Positions 12,054 to 23,005 of a stretch of 64,000 nt of DNA are shown here, one piece after another. Location of the stretch: NCBI RefSeq assembly GCF_000346465.2, contig NC_034016.1:6568104-6632103 (forward strand), read 5' to 3'. Under the pieces are notes generated by a model. The model worked only from the letters and a program-made list of their open reading frames with translations. It searched no databases and was not told where the DNA came from. The stretch's first letter is position 1, and each line of letters begins with the position of its first letter. The DNA comes from Prunus persica. Lineage: Eukaryota > Streptophyta > Magnoliopsida > Rosales > Rosaceae. The position numbers and the translations under genes are program-made.

Positions 12054-12061
12054 TATTTATA
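12054..12061 (-). promoter_or_regulatory. TATA box for the antisense Tat gene
   Basis: On - the sequence is CTTTATAAATACATGGC, a perfect plant TATA box (TATAAATA), followed about 25-35 bases downstream by a CT-rich stretch suited to transcription start. It lies just outside the antisense gene and inside the Tat element, so the antisense gene probably has its own promoter. Confidence 0.5.
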
Positions 12062-12240
12062 AAGATTGGGATCCTAAGTCAAGGAGGAATCACAAGCCTA
12101 TTCCATTGAGAGCCCAACTTTAAGAAGAAGTCAAAAGCTTGCTCCAATTAGGAGCCCAACTCAAAGAAGAAAGCGCAAATGTAGTTGAAAACCTTGAAAA
12201 ATATTTCTCATCTCCTCCATGCCTGACAAGTGCCATGCAG

Positions 12241-12419
12241 AAGCTGGGGGGACATTTGTGAGAGCATATATTTCACAGGCCAATAAGAAGACGACACATG
12301 GAAAAGGAATATTCCTTAGGTCAAACTAATTACCCTAATTAATTTCTATTAAATACGGGAAATTATCTTTGATTTAAGATAGGAATATCTCCCTAAACTA
12401 GGGAACCGATCTTCACCAA
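12241..12419 (+). mobile_element. Tat polypurine tract and 5' fragment of its 3' LTR
   Basis: AAGCTGGGGGGACATT (12241-12256) is a polypurine tract of the kind that primes plus-strand DNA in Tat elements. The LTR then starts TGTGAGAGCATATATTTCAC at 12257 and is cut off at about 12419 by the next repeat, so only 163 bp of the 3' LTR remain. Confidence 0.65.
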
Positions 12420-12515
12420 ATCTCTTATGCAGACATCCAGACGTTATTATCATGCGAACACCATGCATTTTGTACTACCCCTCCCTGCTTTTGTCTGGAC
12501 GTTAATATATATATA
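12420..12515. mobile_element. Truncated MITE related to the one at 13768-13898
   Basis: TCTCTTATGCAGACATCC and the following CTACCCCTCCCTGCTTT match the MITE at 13768-13898 over about 80 bp. The right terminal repeat is replaced by AT-rich sequence. Confidence 0.55.
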
Positions 12516-12591
12516 CATACGAATATTCTCCCTGGGTGTGGTCTTTTACTTATTTATTTCGCAGGAATCGAGGAAGAGAGAGAAGGAAGCT

Positions 12592-12778
12592 CGAATGGTG
12601 AAGAATCTACACGCGAGTATTCTCTCGTGGGAATTTTGCACAAACAAGTATCTCGCAGATTCCCTCATTATCTACATTGAGAAAGAACTTTCTATGAATA
12701 TTGATTCAGATTCAATAATCAAAGATTTTGATATACTCAAAGAGAGAAGGGTTCTACTTCACTGGGTAAGCTCTTTAA
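12592..12778 (+). pseudogene. hAT-type transposase C-terminal fragment (ZMYM1/TTF-like)
   Basis: A frame open through this stretch encodes RMVKNLHASIL, NKYLADSLIIYIEKEL and KDFDILKERRVLL. The pattern (small basic segment, 'LxDSLIIYIE', then 'I...F...K.RR..L') resembles the carboxy end of hAT-family transposases and their domesticated ZMYM1-like relatives. An intron donor GGTAAGCT follows at 12765. Nothing of the catalytic region is present. The call rests on a short match from memory. Confidence 0.4.
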
Positions 12779-12959
12779 ATTTTTTTGCAATCGAACATAT
12801 TTTTTTTGTACTTCTTTGTATTATATTTGCTCATAATGTGGCCTTGTTTGATTTATAAAAATTTTATTTACATTTTTGTTTCAAGAGAAAAAAAGCTTAT
12901 AATATATCTCTTAAAAAGAAATATTTATATTTCGTCCACCCCTATAAAAATTCCTGGGT

Positions 12960-13131
12960 CCGTCATTGTGTATTATATACATTATGTTATACATACTTGT
13001 ATAATACATATATATATACACATATATATTATATATGTATAATATACATATTATACCTATGAATATATTATAATATACATATACACGTATATACACATAT
13101 ATATTATATACGTATATATATATTATCAGTC
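12960..13131. repeat. (TA)n-rich microsatellite
   Basis: This is alternating TATATACA/TATACGTA sequence of low complexity. It contains no gene; open frames here are artefacts of the repeat. Confidence 0.8.
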
Positions 13132-13133
13132 CC

Positions 13134-13525
13134 CTTCTATTGAGGGATCCCTCAAATAATTTTATTTGAGGGACGCCCTTTAAGGTACCCTACTATTTTT
13201 TTCCCAATGATCCAAACTATCTATTTTTTAGGTCTTCATTCATAGATCATCCTTACAAAAAATTAGACAAATCGAAAACTGTTTCGACATCCAATTGTGT
13301 CTTACAAAATCAATGAACACGGTGCTTCAAAAAAAAAATACTAAAATTTCAATAACTCAATTGAATGGTCAAATGATATCTGATTCAAGTGATTTTTTGT
13401 AGAGATGATCTTTGAATGAGTATCTACAAAATAGTTGGTTTGGATTAGTGAAATACAATCCGGAGTAGGGCCTACAAAGGGTATCCCTCAAATAAGCTTA
13501 TTTGAGGGATCCCTCAATGGAAGCT
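13134..13525. mobile_element. MITE with palindromic ends
   Basis: The left end reads TTCTATTGAGGGATCCCTCA and the right end is its near-perfect reverse complement, finishing ...TGAGGGATCCCTCAATGGAAG. Each end also contains an inner inverted pair (CAAATAA...TTATTTG). The element is about 390 bp, has no ORF, and is bordered by TA repeats on both sides, which hides any target duplication. Superfamily is uncertain. Confidence 0.65.
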
Positions 13526-13767
13526 CTCTGTATATATTATAATATACATATATACATGTATATATATATATATATTATTATTATAACATACCCATATATA
13601 TATTATACATATGGGTATGTTATACATTATAATATACATATGTACATGTATACACACACACACACACACACATATATATTACGTATGTATATATACATAT
13701 ATATATGTTTATATTATTTATAATATATATAATATCATTATAATATACATATAAACATGTATAGAAA
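13526..13767. repeat. (TA)n/(AC)n microsatellite
   Basis: TATA/TACA runs surround an (AC)n block at about 13652-13671. Low-complexity and non-coding. Confidence 0.8.
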
Positions 13768-13898
13768 TTCTCTTATGCAGACATCTAAATGTTATTATCG
13801 TGCGGACACCATGTATTTTATACTACCCCTCCCTGCTTTCATGCATGTTTACAATGGCATCAGCACAATAATAACGTGGGGACATCCGGATAAGAGAA
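13768..13898. mobile_element. 131-bp MITE with about 35-bp terminal inverted repeats
   Basis: The left end TTCTCTTATGCAGACATCTA...GTTATTATCGTG is matched by the reverse complement of the right end, TTCTCTTATCCGGATGTCC...GTTATTATTGTG. There is no ORF. A truncated sister lies at 12420-12515. Confidence 0.7.
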
Positions 13899-13912
13899 TA
13901 ACTGTATATAAG

Positions 13913-14021
13913 CTTATCAGAGGGACACCTTTGTAGGGCACACTCCGTATTGTATTTCACTAATCCAGACTATCTATTTTGTAGATACTCATTCAAAGAT
14001 TATCTCTATAAAAAATCATAA
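13913..14021. mobile_element. Inverted, truncated copy of the 13134-13525 MITE
   Basis: AGGGACACCTTTGTAGGGCA...GTATTTCACTAATCCAGACT corresponds to the reverse complement of the right third of the MITE at 13134-13525. It is cut off at about 14021 by an LTR fragment. Confidence 0.6.
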
Positions 14022-14916
14022 GCTAGGTGTCGGGCACTCACAAGGTTCGGCTCGGATTCCAAAGTGGAATTTGGGTCAGATCATGTCAACTTGGTATCAG
14101 AGCATTAGGTTAAATTCCTATAGACTCGACACCTCGTGTGCATCCTTGTTCTAGTGAACTGTTGACATTTATTCATTTTGTTTTGCCTTGTCGGTATGAT
14201 TAAGTAAAAGACATCAAGAAGTGTTGAAAAATTTGTTGAGGTTTTCATATGAAAATGTAGAATACACGTTGAAAATATACGGTTTGGGAGGAATGTCTTT
14301 GTTAACCTGAACTAGTTTGAGCTAAGAGTGTTTAAGAAATGCTTGATTTCTTTTCACTTTAGAAAAGAAACTACAGAAGCGAAATTGTCCGAGGAAGTCG
14401 ATGGACAAGTTGCATGGAAAGGGGTTTCGAATTTGGTTTCACCAGGATTTGATCGGAGGACTAGAGACCATAACAGTGAACAAATGTTGGGAAAGGGTAC
14501 TTGTGTATAGGCATGTTGGTGGCATTTTGGTGATATTCATGTTTTAAAGGCCAAATATGGGAAGGAGTTAGAATGTCGGAAATGCTAAATATGCTATTCT
14601 TCTCTTGCAAAGGTCCATGTTATGTAGTTGATGAAATAGAGGGTGGAGACTATGACGGTACTAGACCTAGTGAGATTTTGCCTAATCAGATAGAAGGGGT
14701 ACAAGGATAGTTGGCCCAAGGATGTAGAAATCATAGTTGGTAAGTACGTATTCTCAGAATTATTTATTTGAAAGGTGTGATGAGGTTCGAGGAACGAGGG
14801 AAGTGAAGTCCTCGTCATGTCAGGTCGTTGAGGCATAGATGCGTACCAAGTACCTTTATCGCTTCAAATGACGGGTATGTAAATTTCGAGAATGAAATTT
14901 TTATAAGGGGGTAGAT
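14022..14916 (+). mobile_element. Large-LTR family, copy B: LTR stub, PBS and internal region
   Basis: 14022-14088 is the last 65 bp of an LTR ending ATGTCA. TGGTATCAGAGC at 14092-14103 is a perfect initiator tRNA-Met primer-binding site. The internal region is only about 830 bp and closes with the polypurine tract TTATAAGGGGGTAGAT (about 14901-14916). No gag or pol domain is visible; the longest + frame (14328-14510) encodes 60 residues of no recognisable family and is repeated almost unchanged at 19054-19236. The element is therefore non-autonomous and presumably mobilised in trans. Confidence 0.75.
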
Positions 14917-16884
14917 TGTAACTACCCGGTCCTAAACTAATAATAAAATACTAAATTATTAAAGAAAAAGACAATGTTACTTCGGAATATTTTAATAGGT
15001 TTACATGTTGACTTGTTGACCGGGGAGACTTTGGTGAAATTATTACATCCTGGGCCGAAAAAGTGTTAAAATATTTAAAGTAAGAGAGAATAAATTTAAA
15101 AGAGGAAATAAATTGAAATAAACATTAAAATAAAATGATTTGAATAATTAAGGTTTTTGAGAAATTAAAATATTATTTAATATTATAAGGGGTAAAAAGG
15201 TCATTGTAAGTTTCAGAAGGAATTTGAAAATTCGGATTGTACCATTGTATAGAGCACATCGAAACGAGTCCGTAGACACGTAGTGGACTCGAATCGGAGT
15301 TGTAACGGAGATATGACGATCAAAAGAAGTTCAGTGGCATAACCGTAAATATGTCGAAGTTCAGTTTTTTTAAAAACCCAGATTTCTTCTCTCCAAGCAG
15401 TTTGAACAAGCCAACTTCAAAGGGTGATTTTTTCCCAACTCCGGCCACCAATTCAAGCAAGGCCGGTCCCGTTAGAGCCACCATACTTCCCTCTTTCAGT
15501 CCCAGCCCATCTCAGCCTCGATCCGCCATCGTGATCGTTGGAAACCACCACAAAACAGGGCGGTTTAGACAATTTTTGAGGGAATTTCGTGGAGCTCGTT
15601 TGGACACCTTTGACCACCATTTTCTTCGAATTTGGTATGTTTTTCCATCCTTTCAATGTGTTCTAGTTGATGGTTGGGTATGATTTGATCAATTTCTAGT
15701 GTAGGCAACTCGATTTGTAACCCAAAATTTGGCCGTATTTCGGGATGAGATTCCGGCCACTTCCGGTCATTTTTAGAGATAGGTCCAAGAACAAAAGTGG
15801 TTCCAAATAGGGTGTTATACCTAGAATAGCAGTTTGGGCTAGCGGTTTGGAGTATTTCCGGCTGCCGAAAATTGATCAAGCCACCCACGCGCTGCCAGCG
15901 AGTGTGGTGGCGCGTGGGCTGCATAATGAGGTCACTCTTAGTCCTAGAATGATCCTCGTGTCGTCACGAACGCGTAGAAATTTGCGGATCTCAATTTGGA
16001 CAACGTTTGAGCCCCGATCGGATCTCGCATATTGTGCGATTTTCGGGTTTGATATATTTAAACCGTTGGGTCGTAGTTATTCTCGTATATGTCAATCTAG
16101 ACAATTCCTAGATCGTGTGGGATTCAACGGATAGGGAATCGGAGTCCTCGATACTTTGAAAAGGCCAACCCTAGGGCTAGGTTTACAGTAACCGTCCGAT
16201 CGTGCGATCGTGAGTAGTTCGACCGTCCGATCGTGACCAAACTCTCGAGACATGTGTCCTAGGCATGTTAAGACTTCTAGGAACTCTCGGATCGGAATCT
16301 TGAGGTCGTGGACCCCACGGGGTCTCGGGTTGACTTTTTGGGACTTATCACTTTTTGAGTCCCGAGACACTTCTAGACCGTTCTAATAATTGGAAATGCT
16401 TACATAGGCTTGAGAATGACTTCAAATACAATGGATGCACGTCTTGGAGCCTAGGGCCATGACTTTGGATTAAATAATGAGGATGAACTCCATGTGATAT
16501 GTTTGAGCCTTTAGAAAGCTCATGTGCGTGCGAGTGTTCACTTGGTTTAGTTGTAGTTCTAATTTCATGATTTTATGTGATTTCGAGATGAGTATTTAAT
16601 TATCTATTTATTTATCACATGTTTATATATGTTTATATGGTTAATTGTGTGGTAAGAATATAAATATAATATTGGAATGGTATGCTAAGCAGAGATCGAG
16701 ATAGTTAACAAACTAGCCAAGTATTTGTATATATATATATATATATATGTATATATTTTAAGTTTAGTTGAGAATCAATTTATAGAAAGTTTATATAAAT
16801 GATGAGTTATGGTTTTCAAACCCACTGCCAGGGTACCCCTCCCAGTTGCCTTGAGACAGTTTGTTATTTTGATAATGCCCACGA

Positions 16885-17095
16885 GTTTCGGGGATGCCTG
16901 AACCGTGTGGTGCCAGGATTGCGACTCAAATTGAAGTGTTATCTCTGAGACCTGCGAGGAATCCGGCTCGGATGGACTTGGTGTCTCCGGGACCTGCGAG
17001 GATTATGGCTCAAATTGAAGTGTTATCTCTGAGACCTGTGAGGAATGTGGCTCGGTTAACTTTGTGCTTCCGAGGCCTGCGAGGATGGATATGAC
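16885..17095 (+). repeat. GC-rich minisatellite inside LTR B
   Basis: About four units carrying GAGACCTGCGAGGA and GGCTCRGATTGAAGTG-like phrases are in tandem, with a period near 60 bp. The same minisatellite is present at the equivalent place in every LTR of this family in the window (25430-25870, 33655-33925, 38413-38683). Confidence 0.7.
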
Positions 17096-17750
17096 GGATT
17101 AACATTGGAATTGATGGATTATTATTGGAATTGACGGCATATATGGAATTGACGGTATTAAGGAATTGACGGATCAGAAATGGGGGTGCACCTAGGTGGA
17201 GAGAATTTAAGTTATGAGATGATTTTAAACTAAATTGAGGATTTTATACAGTTACCATTATTTTCTTAAGCGTCACATTTGTTTTACAAGCGATAGATGG
17301 AAATATATATAGATTCTAATCAAAGTATTGATATATATAAATATATTTATTTATTTATTTATGAATTTTACGTGAGTTCGATACAAGGGTGTTCGGAACT
17401 TATAATCTTTAACTTATGTTATTTTATTTTATTTTATTATGTTCATTTATTTTTATCTTGCATTATTTTATATAGTATTAAATATCTTGAGTTTTTTTAA
17501 GCATATTTTGCCGTACGAATCTTAGAGTTATGCGAATCGTGTGAGCGAGGATTGCAGACCAAGTTGACCAAATGTCTCCTGAGTCCAGCGAGGATTATAG
17601 GTCAGGATATGTCACCATTGGTGTCATGAGGAATTGATGGTTATGGCTTTCGAAACATGATTACTTGATATAAATGCTTTTATTTCTTCATTTGATTATA
17701 TATATTGCTATGTGAGAAATTCCAGGAAGCTTGAAATAGAAAGCTGAGAT

Positions 17751-18331
17751 TAGGGGTGGGCGCGGTCCGGTTCTCACCTCAAACCGGAACCGAAACCGGT
17801 ATTATTTAACCGGTCCGGTTCGGTCCGGTTTAGGCAAAAAAAATTTCAAAAACCGGCCGGTTCGGTTCTAACCGGTTCCGGTCCGGTTCTGACCGGTTCC
17901 GGTTTTGAACCGGATTATTAATTTTTTTAAATTTTTAATTTTTTTAAAAAAAAAATTTTTTTTTTACATTTTTTTTATAAAAAAATTATAATAAATAACT
18001 TATTTTTTTAGCTTAAAAATGAACAAATAATCCAATTCATACATTTAGAAATTTTTTGAAGTTGAACTTGGAAAATTAGTGATTATAAAAGTTAAAATAT
18101 GGCATTAGATTTTAAAATTTTGTAAAAATATAAATATAAAATATATGACCGGTCCGGTTCGGTCCGGTCCGGTGCGGAGAGATGTAAAACCGGAACCGGA
18201 ACCGGTTGGAACCGGTTCGGTCCGGTTCCGGTCCGGTTTGTTGACTTTTTTGGTCAACCGGTTTTTTTTCCGGTTTTTTTTCACCGGTTCGGTTCGGTGT
18301 TCCGGTTTTCCGGTCCCGATGCCCACCCCTA
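17751..18331. mobile_element. hAT-type MITE, 581 bp, rich in GGTCCGGTT repeats
   Basis: The ends are perfect inverted repeats TAGGGGTGGGC / GCCCACCCCTA. An 8-bp target duplication GCTGAGAT flanks it (17743-17750 and 18332-18339), the hallmark of hAT transposition. The interior consists of GGTTCCGGTCCGGTT-like repeats around an AT-rich core. It has no transposase gene; frames read through the repeats (for example the 87-codon - frame at 18368-18105) are not genes. Confidence 0.9.
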
Positions 18332-18814
18332 GCTGAGATGAAATATGAGAACTAGAGTGGTTTTGCAATTAAAGAACTACGTGTGGCTTGATCCCTCAGT
18401 AAGAGTACGTAGGCAGCCTGTGGTTATAAGGTGCAGCCACGAGTTAGAATGTTTGAGATTACCAACGCAGTATTGTTGTTCTGGAAGTTGAGATGAATTT
18501 TATTAGAAAATTGATTTATTTGATTTATTCGATCTGAGACTAGAATATTATGATGCTTAATTTGTTTGGATATAATTGAATGCATGCTGAACGATTGAGT
18601 TATATAAATGTTTGATGACAGGTGGAGATTTTGGGAAATGAGTAAATCACAGGGGAAACTCTGTTGAATTTTCGGTATAAGATAATCTTATTTTTAAAAG
18701 TGGATTTTTTTAGTTAGAAGGGCAGTTTGGTCTTTGTGCCGGCATTAGCCAAGTGTCGGACACTCACAGGGTTCGGCTCGGATTCCAAAGTGGAATTTGG
18801 GTCGGTTCCTGTCA

Positions 18815-19280
18815 ACTTGGTATCAGAGCATTAGGTTAAATTCTTATAGACTTGGCACCTCATGTGCATCCTTGTTCTAGTGAACTGTTGACATTTCTTC
18901 ATTTTGTTTTGCCTTGTCGGTATGATTAAGTAAAAGACATCAAGAAGTGTTGAAAAATTTGTTGAGGTTTTCATATGAAAATGTAGAATACACGTTGGAA
19001 ATATATGGTTTGGAAGGAATGTCTTCGTTAACCTGAACTAGTTTAAGCTAAGAGTGTTTAAGAAATGCTTGATTTATTTTCACTTTATAAAAGAAACTAC
19101 GGAAGCGAAATTGTCCGAGGAAGTCGATGGACAAGTTACATGGAAAGGGGTTCCGAATTTGGTTTCACTAGGATTTGATCGGAGGACTAGAGACCATAAC
19201 AGTGAACAAATGTTGGGAGAGGGTACTTGTGTATAGGCATGTTGGTGGCATTTTGGTGATATTCATGTTTTAAAGGCCAA
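18815..19280 (+). mobile_element. Large-LTR family: second internal fragment
   Basis: This begins with the primer-binding site and repeats 14089-14546 almost base for base, then stops at GGCCAAA (19280). The join to GCGAGGGTGTCCTAAGCGATACC (19281-19303), a piece of inverted LTR of the same family, marks a recombination or deletion breakpoint. Confidence 0.75.
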
Positions 19281-19651
19281 AGCGAGGGTGTCCTAAGCGA
19301 TACCATTGGCTCATGCTGTGAACATCTACCTTATGCGACACTGTATATACGCTTTTGCTTCTAAATATTTCACATTGCTCATAACTTTTGAATACATCAG
19401 CATCAAGGTCTCTCTCTGGAGTCAAGAGAAGTCACAATCATGTGAACAACCAACTCAAAAGCTCTAACTAAGCAGACAGAAAAAGAGAAGTCTACCTCAT
19501 CCTTTGATGGCTAATATAATGCTCAATCTTCCTCTGAAAGCTAAACGCTTCCATTTGCGATTTTCTTACCTTAATCACCTCAAACTACAAGTTCCCTATT
19601 CCAGGGGCCCACAATCAATGTGACCTCCTATTGGCTCAACCTGAGCCCCAC
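19281..19651. other. Fragment between elements, no gene
   Basis: After about 23 bp of inverted LTR-family sequence, the rest has no recognised feature. It ends in CCCAC, the left target duplication of the next element. Confidence 0.5.
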
Positions 19652-22600
19652 TGATGTAGAACAGGCTGTAGGTTTAGAGTAAACACTTGAGCAATAGAAT
19701 AGAGAAGAAATAAGGGATCGAAGAGACGAAGGGAAAGAGAAGGAATCAGAGAGTTGAAAGTAAGAAATTTATCATTAATCAAGTCTGCCTTAAAAGATTA
19801 CAAACAACTCTATTTATAGAGGCAAAGCCCTTTTTAGTCTAGGAAAAGGAAAAGTAAACTTTAAGAAATAGGAAAGCAAATTAACCAATAAGAGATCCTT
19901 TAACAAGAAGGAATCTTTAAGAATTAGGAAAACAAATTAACTAATAAGAGATCCTTCACCAAGAAGGAATGTTTAAGAATTAGGAAAACTAATCCAAGTA
20001 GAATTAGGAAAACTAATAATATGCATTCTGCATCATTCTCCCTACCGAAAAAGAACTCGACACAGGCGAGTAAACCAAGATGAAGGATGACGACAGTGTT
20101 TGTAAGTATGGATGATGGGAGGACTGGAGGCAGCCAAATCAAGATCATGAAGAGCATCCTGATAACTATGCAAAAGAGTGGAATCCAACTAGGACATTCA
20201 GCTTCTATAATCCAAGTATCCTCATCTGATCTGTAGGGGCACAACTAGGAGAAGGACTACGCAGCACCGGAGGAGGAATGAAACTGGTAATATTATTTAC
20301 GGTGTGGCCATTAACACACCTTCGCCAGGAACCATCCTTTTTGGGGGTAAGGAGAACTAGAACAACACAAGGGTTTAAACTATGACGAATAAAGCAATTA
20401 TCCAGCAACACCTGAATTTGTCGATTCAATTCAGCTCGCGCAGATGGATTCATACGATAATAGGAAGATTAGGAATTTGCGAACCAGGAATAAGGTCAAT
20501 GACATGTTGAATCTCTCTCACTAGAGGTAGTTCAACTGGTAAGTCATCAGGTATGATATTAGAGAATTCAGGGAGGAATAGATGTATGGGTTCGATAAGT
20601 TGTGTGGGGTTGCTGTCAGATTCCAGTTTAAGCAATAGAGCAAAGGACACACAAGTGTCTACAGATGATAAACTACTCAATCGATGCTCCGAAGCCTTCT
20701 CTTTAAGTAACAGAGTTGGTTGAACATCCTTAGTTGGTTTGATGGCCAAATTGGAAGGCGTTAGCATTATGTTCTTTCCCTCATGTTGAAAAGTATATGT
20801 GTTCTCTCTACTGCAACTTTTCACACAGCAGTCGTAAAGCCGTGGTCGGCCTAGTAGCACATGTGCGACACTCATGGGTAGGATATCACAATAAAGTCGC
20901 TCGTGACAGGGACCCAATTGAAGAGGAACAAGACATCTTTCAATAACAAGTAACCTGGTGTTATCTACCCAGCCAACATGAAAAGGATCGGGATATGGCT
21001 CGGCTTGAAGGTGAAGGCGGTCGACAACAGCTTTATTCAGTGTACTTTCCCCATCAATAACTACTTGGCACCTATTGGTACCGCAAGGGACATAGGTTTG
21101 AAAAATACTTGTGCATTTCCATGAATTAGGAGGTGGAGGCGTAGATGCTGAATAAATACAATGCATGACACTCACTTGGTGAAACGCCTCCTCACAGCAA
21201 TTATCAAGTTCTGGATCATAAATAGGTTCAAGGGGATCCACATACACATCCACACAAGAGTCCTCATTGAGGGAACCAATTGTTAAAGTTCGGTGTGGAC
21301 AACGGGAGGCGATGTGACCCTTAGCATGGCAACAATAACATTCGATGTGAGCAGCTGTGGATGGGGCTAGTCCTTTTTTTGTTGTGAGTATCGTAAGAGC
21401 AGGTGGACCGGCAACGCCATGCCTGGAGCTAGGAGTACTACGACTTGGAGTAGGAGTGGAAGAGAGCCTGGAATACGTTGGAGTAGGACTGGAAGAGAGC
21501 CCAGAATACCTGGTATATCTACGTTGCAGCTTCCAGTGCATGGCAATATGCATCTTCCAAAATATGCAGACAGAATCAACGGACTTCACACTTGATATCG
21601 TCACGAATACCATGGATAAAGCAAGACATAGTGATGTCAGGTTCTTCACGAATCCCTGCACGTATCTTGTGTTCAATAAAACGAGCGTGGAATTCAGTAA
21701 CAGTCAAACTTCCTTGTGAAAGGGTCCATAATTGATCATACAATTTATGTCGATTAAAGGTGGGAAGATATTGTTCATGAAGCTTTAATTTCATCTCGTC
21801 CCATAGAGTCACAGGCGGCTATCCAAATTGATATATTTGCTCCTCCACTGAATTCCAATATTGTCTAACGGCTCCCTGTAGCGTCATCTTACCAATGCGA
21901 AGTTTATGAGCATCCGTCAAGTTGTACCAGGCGAAATAATCTTCCATGGCTTGAACCCAATTAAGAAACATCGTAGGATCCCCACGACCATCAAAAGTAG
22001 GAGAGGTAGGCTTGATGTGGCGGATGACATCGTTGTCAAAATGGCGAGGGGGATGAGTGCCTTGATCATGTGGAACTGTAGAAGGGCCCGTTGCGTGTTG
22101 GGTACAATGGGGTGGTGGCAGAGACCCAAAAGAAAAGGGGGCCTCCAATTGAGCCTTGGGCTCATCAAGCGAGGGCCAAGTGAAGCTATACGGGATGCCG
22201 TATGGCACGACCTTGAGTTTTTGATCCACCGGTCGATTGGGCAAAAGTCCACTCTTTGGTGGTGGCATAGAGGAACTCGAGAGCACTGCCGAGGTAGAAG
22301 AAGGTTCAGCATGTCCAGCCTGAAAGTGATTGATAAGGAACTGAACGGAGTCTTGGAGTTTGGTGATGGCCAGGTCCGTCTTCACACGATGTGTGGGAGC
22401 CTGTACCAACTCATTTTTGAGGTCAATGCTGAGTTTGGAGAGTTGGTTTTCCATGCTAGCGATATCGTCAGAAATTTTGTATTGGAACGCATGAAATTGT
22501 TCTGCAAGGCTAGCCACGGTTTGGGGCACCATGGTAGAGAGCAAACACAAACGAAAGTGAGGGAAGGCTCTGATTAGCAATTGATGTAGAATAGCCCGTA

Positions 22601-23000
22601 GGTTTAGAGTAAACACTTGAGCAATAGAACAAAGAAGAAATAAGGGATCGAAGAGAAGAATTAGAGATCGAAGAGACGAAGGGAAAGGGAAGAATCAGAG
22701 AGTTTAAACTAAGGAAATTTATCATTAATCAAGTCTGCCTTAAAAGATTACAAACAACTCTATTTATAGAGGCAAAACCCTTTTTAGTCTAGGAAAAGGA
22801 AAAGTAAACTTTAAGAAATAGGAAAGCAAATTAACTAATAAGAGATCCTTTAACAAGAAGGAATCTTTAAGAATTAGGAAAACAAATTAACTAATAAGAG
22901 ATCCTTTACCAAGAAGGAATCTTTAAGAATTAGGGAAACTAAAAATAGGAAATCTAATCCAAGTAGAATTAGGAAAACTAATAATATGCATTCTGCATCA
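19652..23000 (-). mobile_element. Complete but internally deleted Ty3/gypsy retrotransposon
   Basis: Short LTRs bracket the element: left 19652-20035 (384 bp) and right 22582-23000 (419 bp), both TGATGTAGAA...CTGCATCA. Flanks are CCCAC at 19647-19651 and 23001-23005, a perfect 5-bp target duplication. The element reads -: a diverged primer-binding site (GCTAATCAGAGC) abuts the right LTR and AGGGAGAA abuts the left. It has gag, a protease region and the first part of RT, but the rest of RT, RNase H and integrase are missing, so it is a non-autonomous deletion derivative. Confidence 0.9.
20220..22532 (-). pseudogene. Ty3/gypsy gag-protease-partial RT
   Basis: The start ATG at 22532 follows the leader. 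gag runs with PTFDGRGDPTMFLNWVQ (about 22000) and is stopped in frame near 21819-21821, then continues in other frames (EFHARFIEHK, about 21680). A zinc knuckle CYCCHAKGHIASRC follows near 21320. The protease region reads CQVVIDGEST where CxVIDSGS is usual, so the catalytic DSG/DTG is lost or shifted, with VLLGRPRLYD later. RT opens with NPSARAELNRQIQ and LLTPKKDGSWRRCV and ends at about 20230 without its YxDD box. It is a pseudogene by stops, frameshifts and truncation. Confidence 0.8.
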
Positions 23001-23005
23001 CCCAC

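Larger units (their letters stand above)
14917..18814 (+). mobile_element. Large-LTR family, copy B: full LTR
   Basis: The LTR starts TGTAACTACCCGGTCC after the polypurine tract and ends GGTTCCTGTCA just before a second TGGTATCAGAGC at 18818-18829. It is 3.9 kb long, of which 589 bp are a later hAT insertion plus its target duplication (17751-18339). It contains the family minisatellite at about 16885-17095. Frames longer than 60 codons are present but have no recognisable domain. Confidence 0.75.

Noticed and set aside
18105..18368. 87-codon - frame with Pro/Arg/Thr repeats
   Set aside because: It is the GGTCCGG repeat of a hAT MITE translated; no gene.
21906..22577. 223-codon + frame opposite the gag gene at 21.9-22.6 kb
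   Set aside because: It is antisense to gag, which has recognisable motifs on -.
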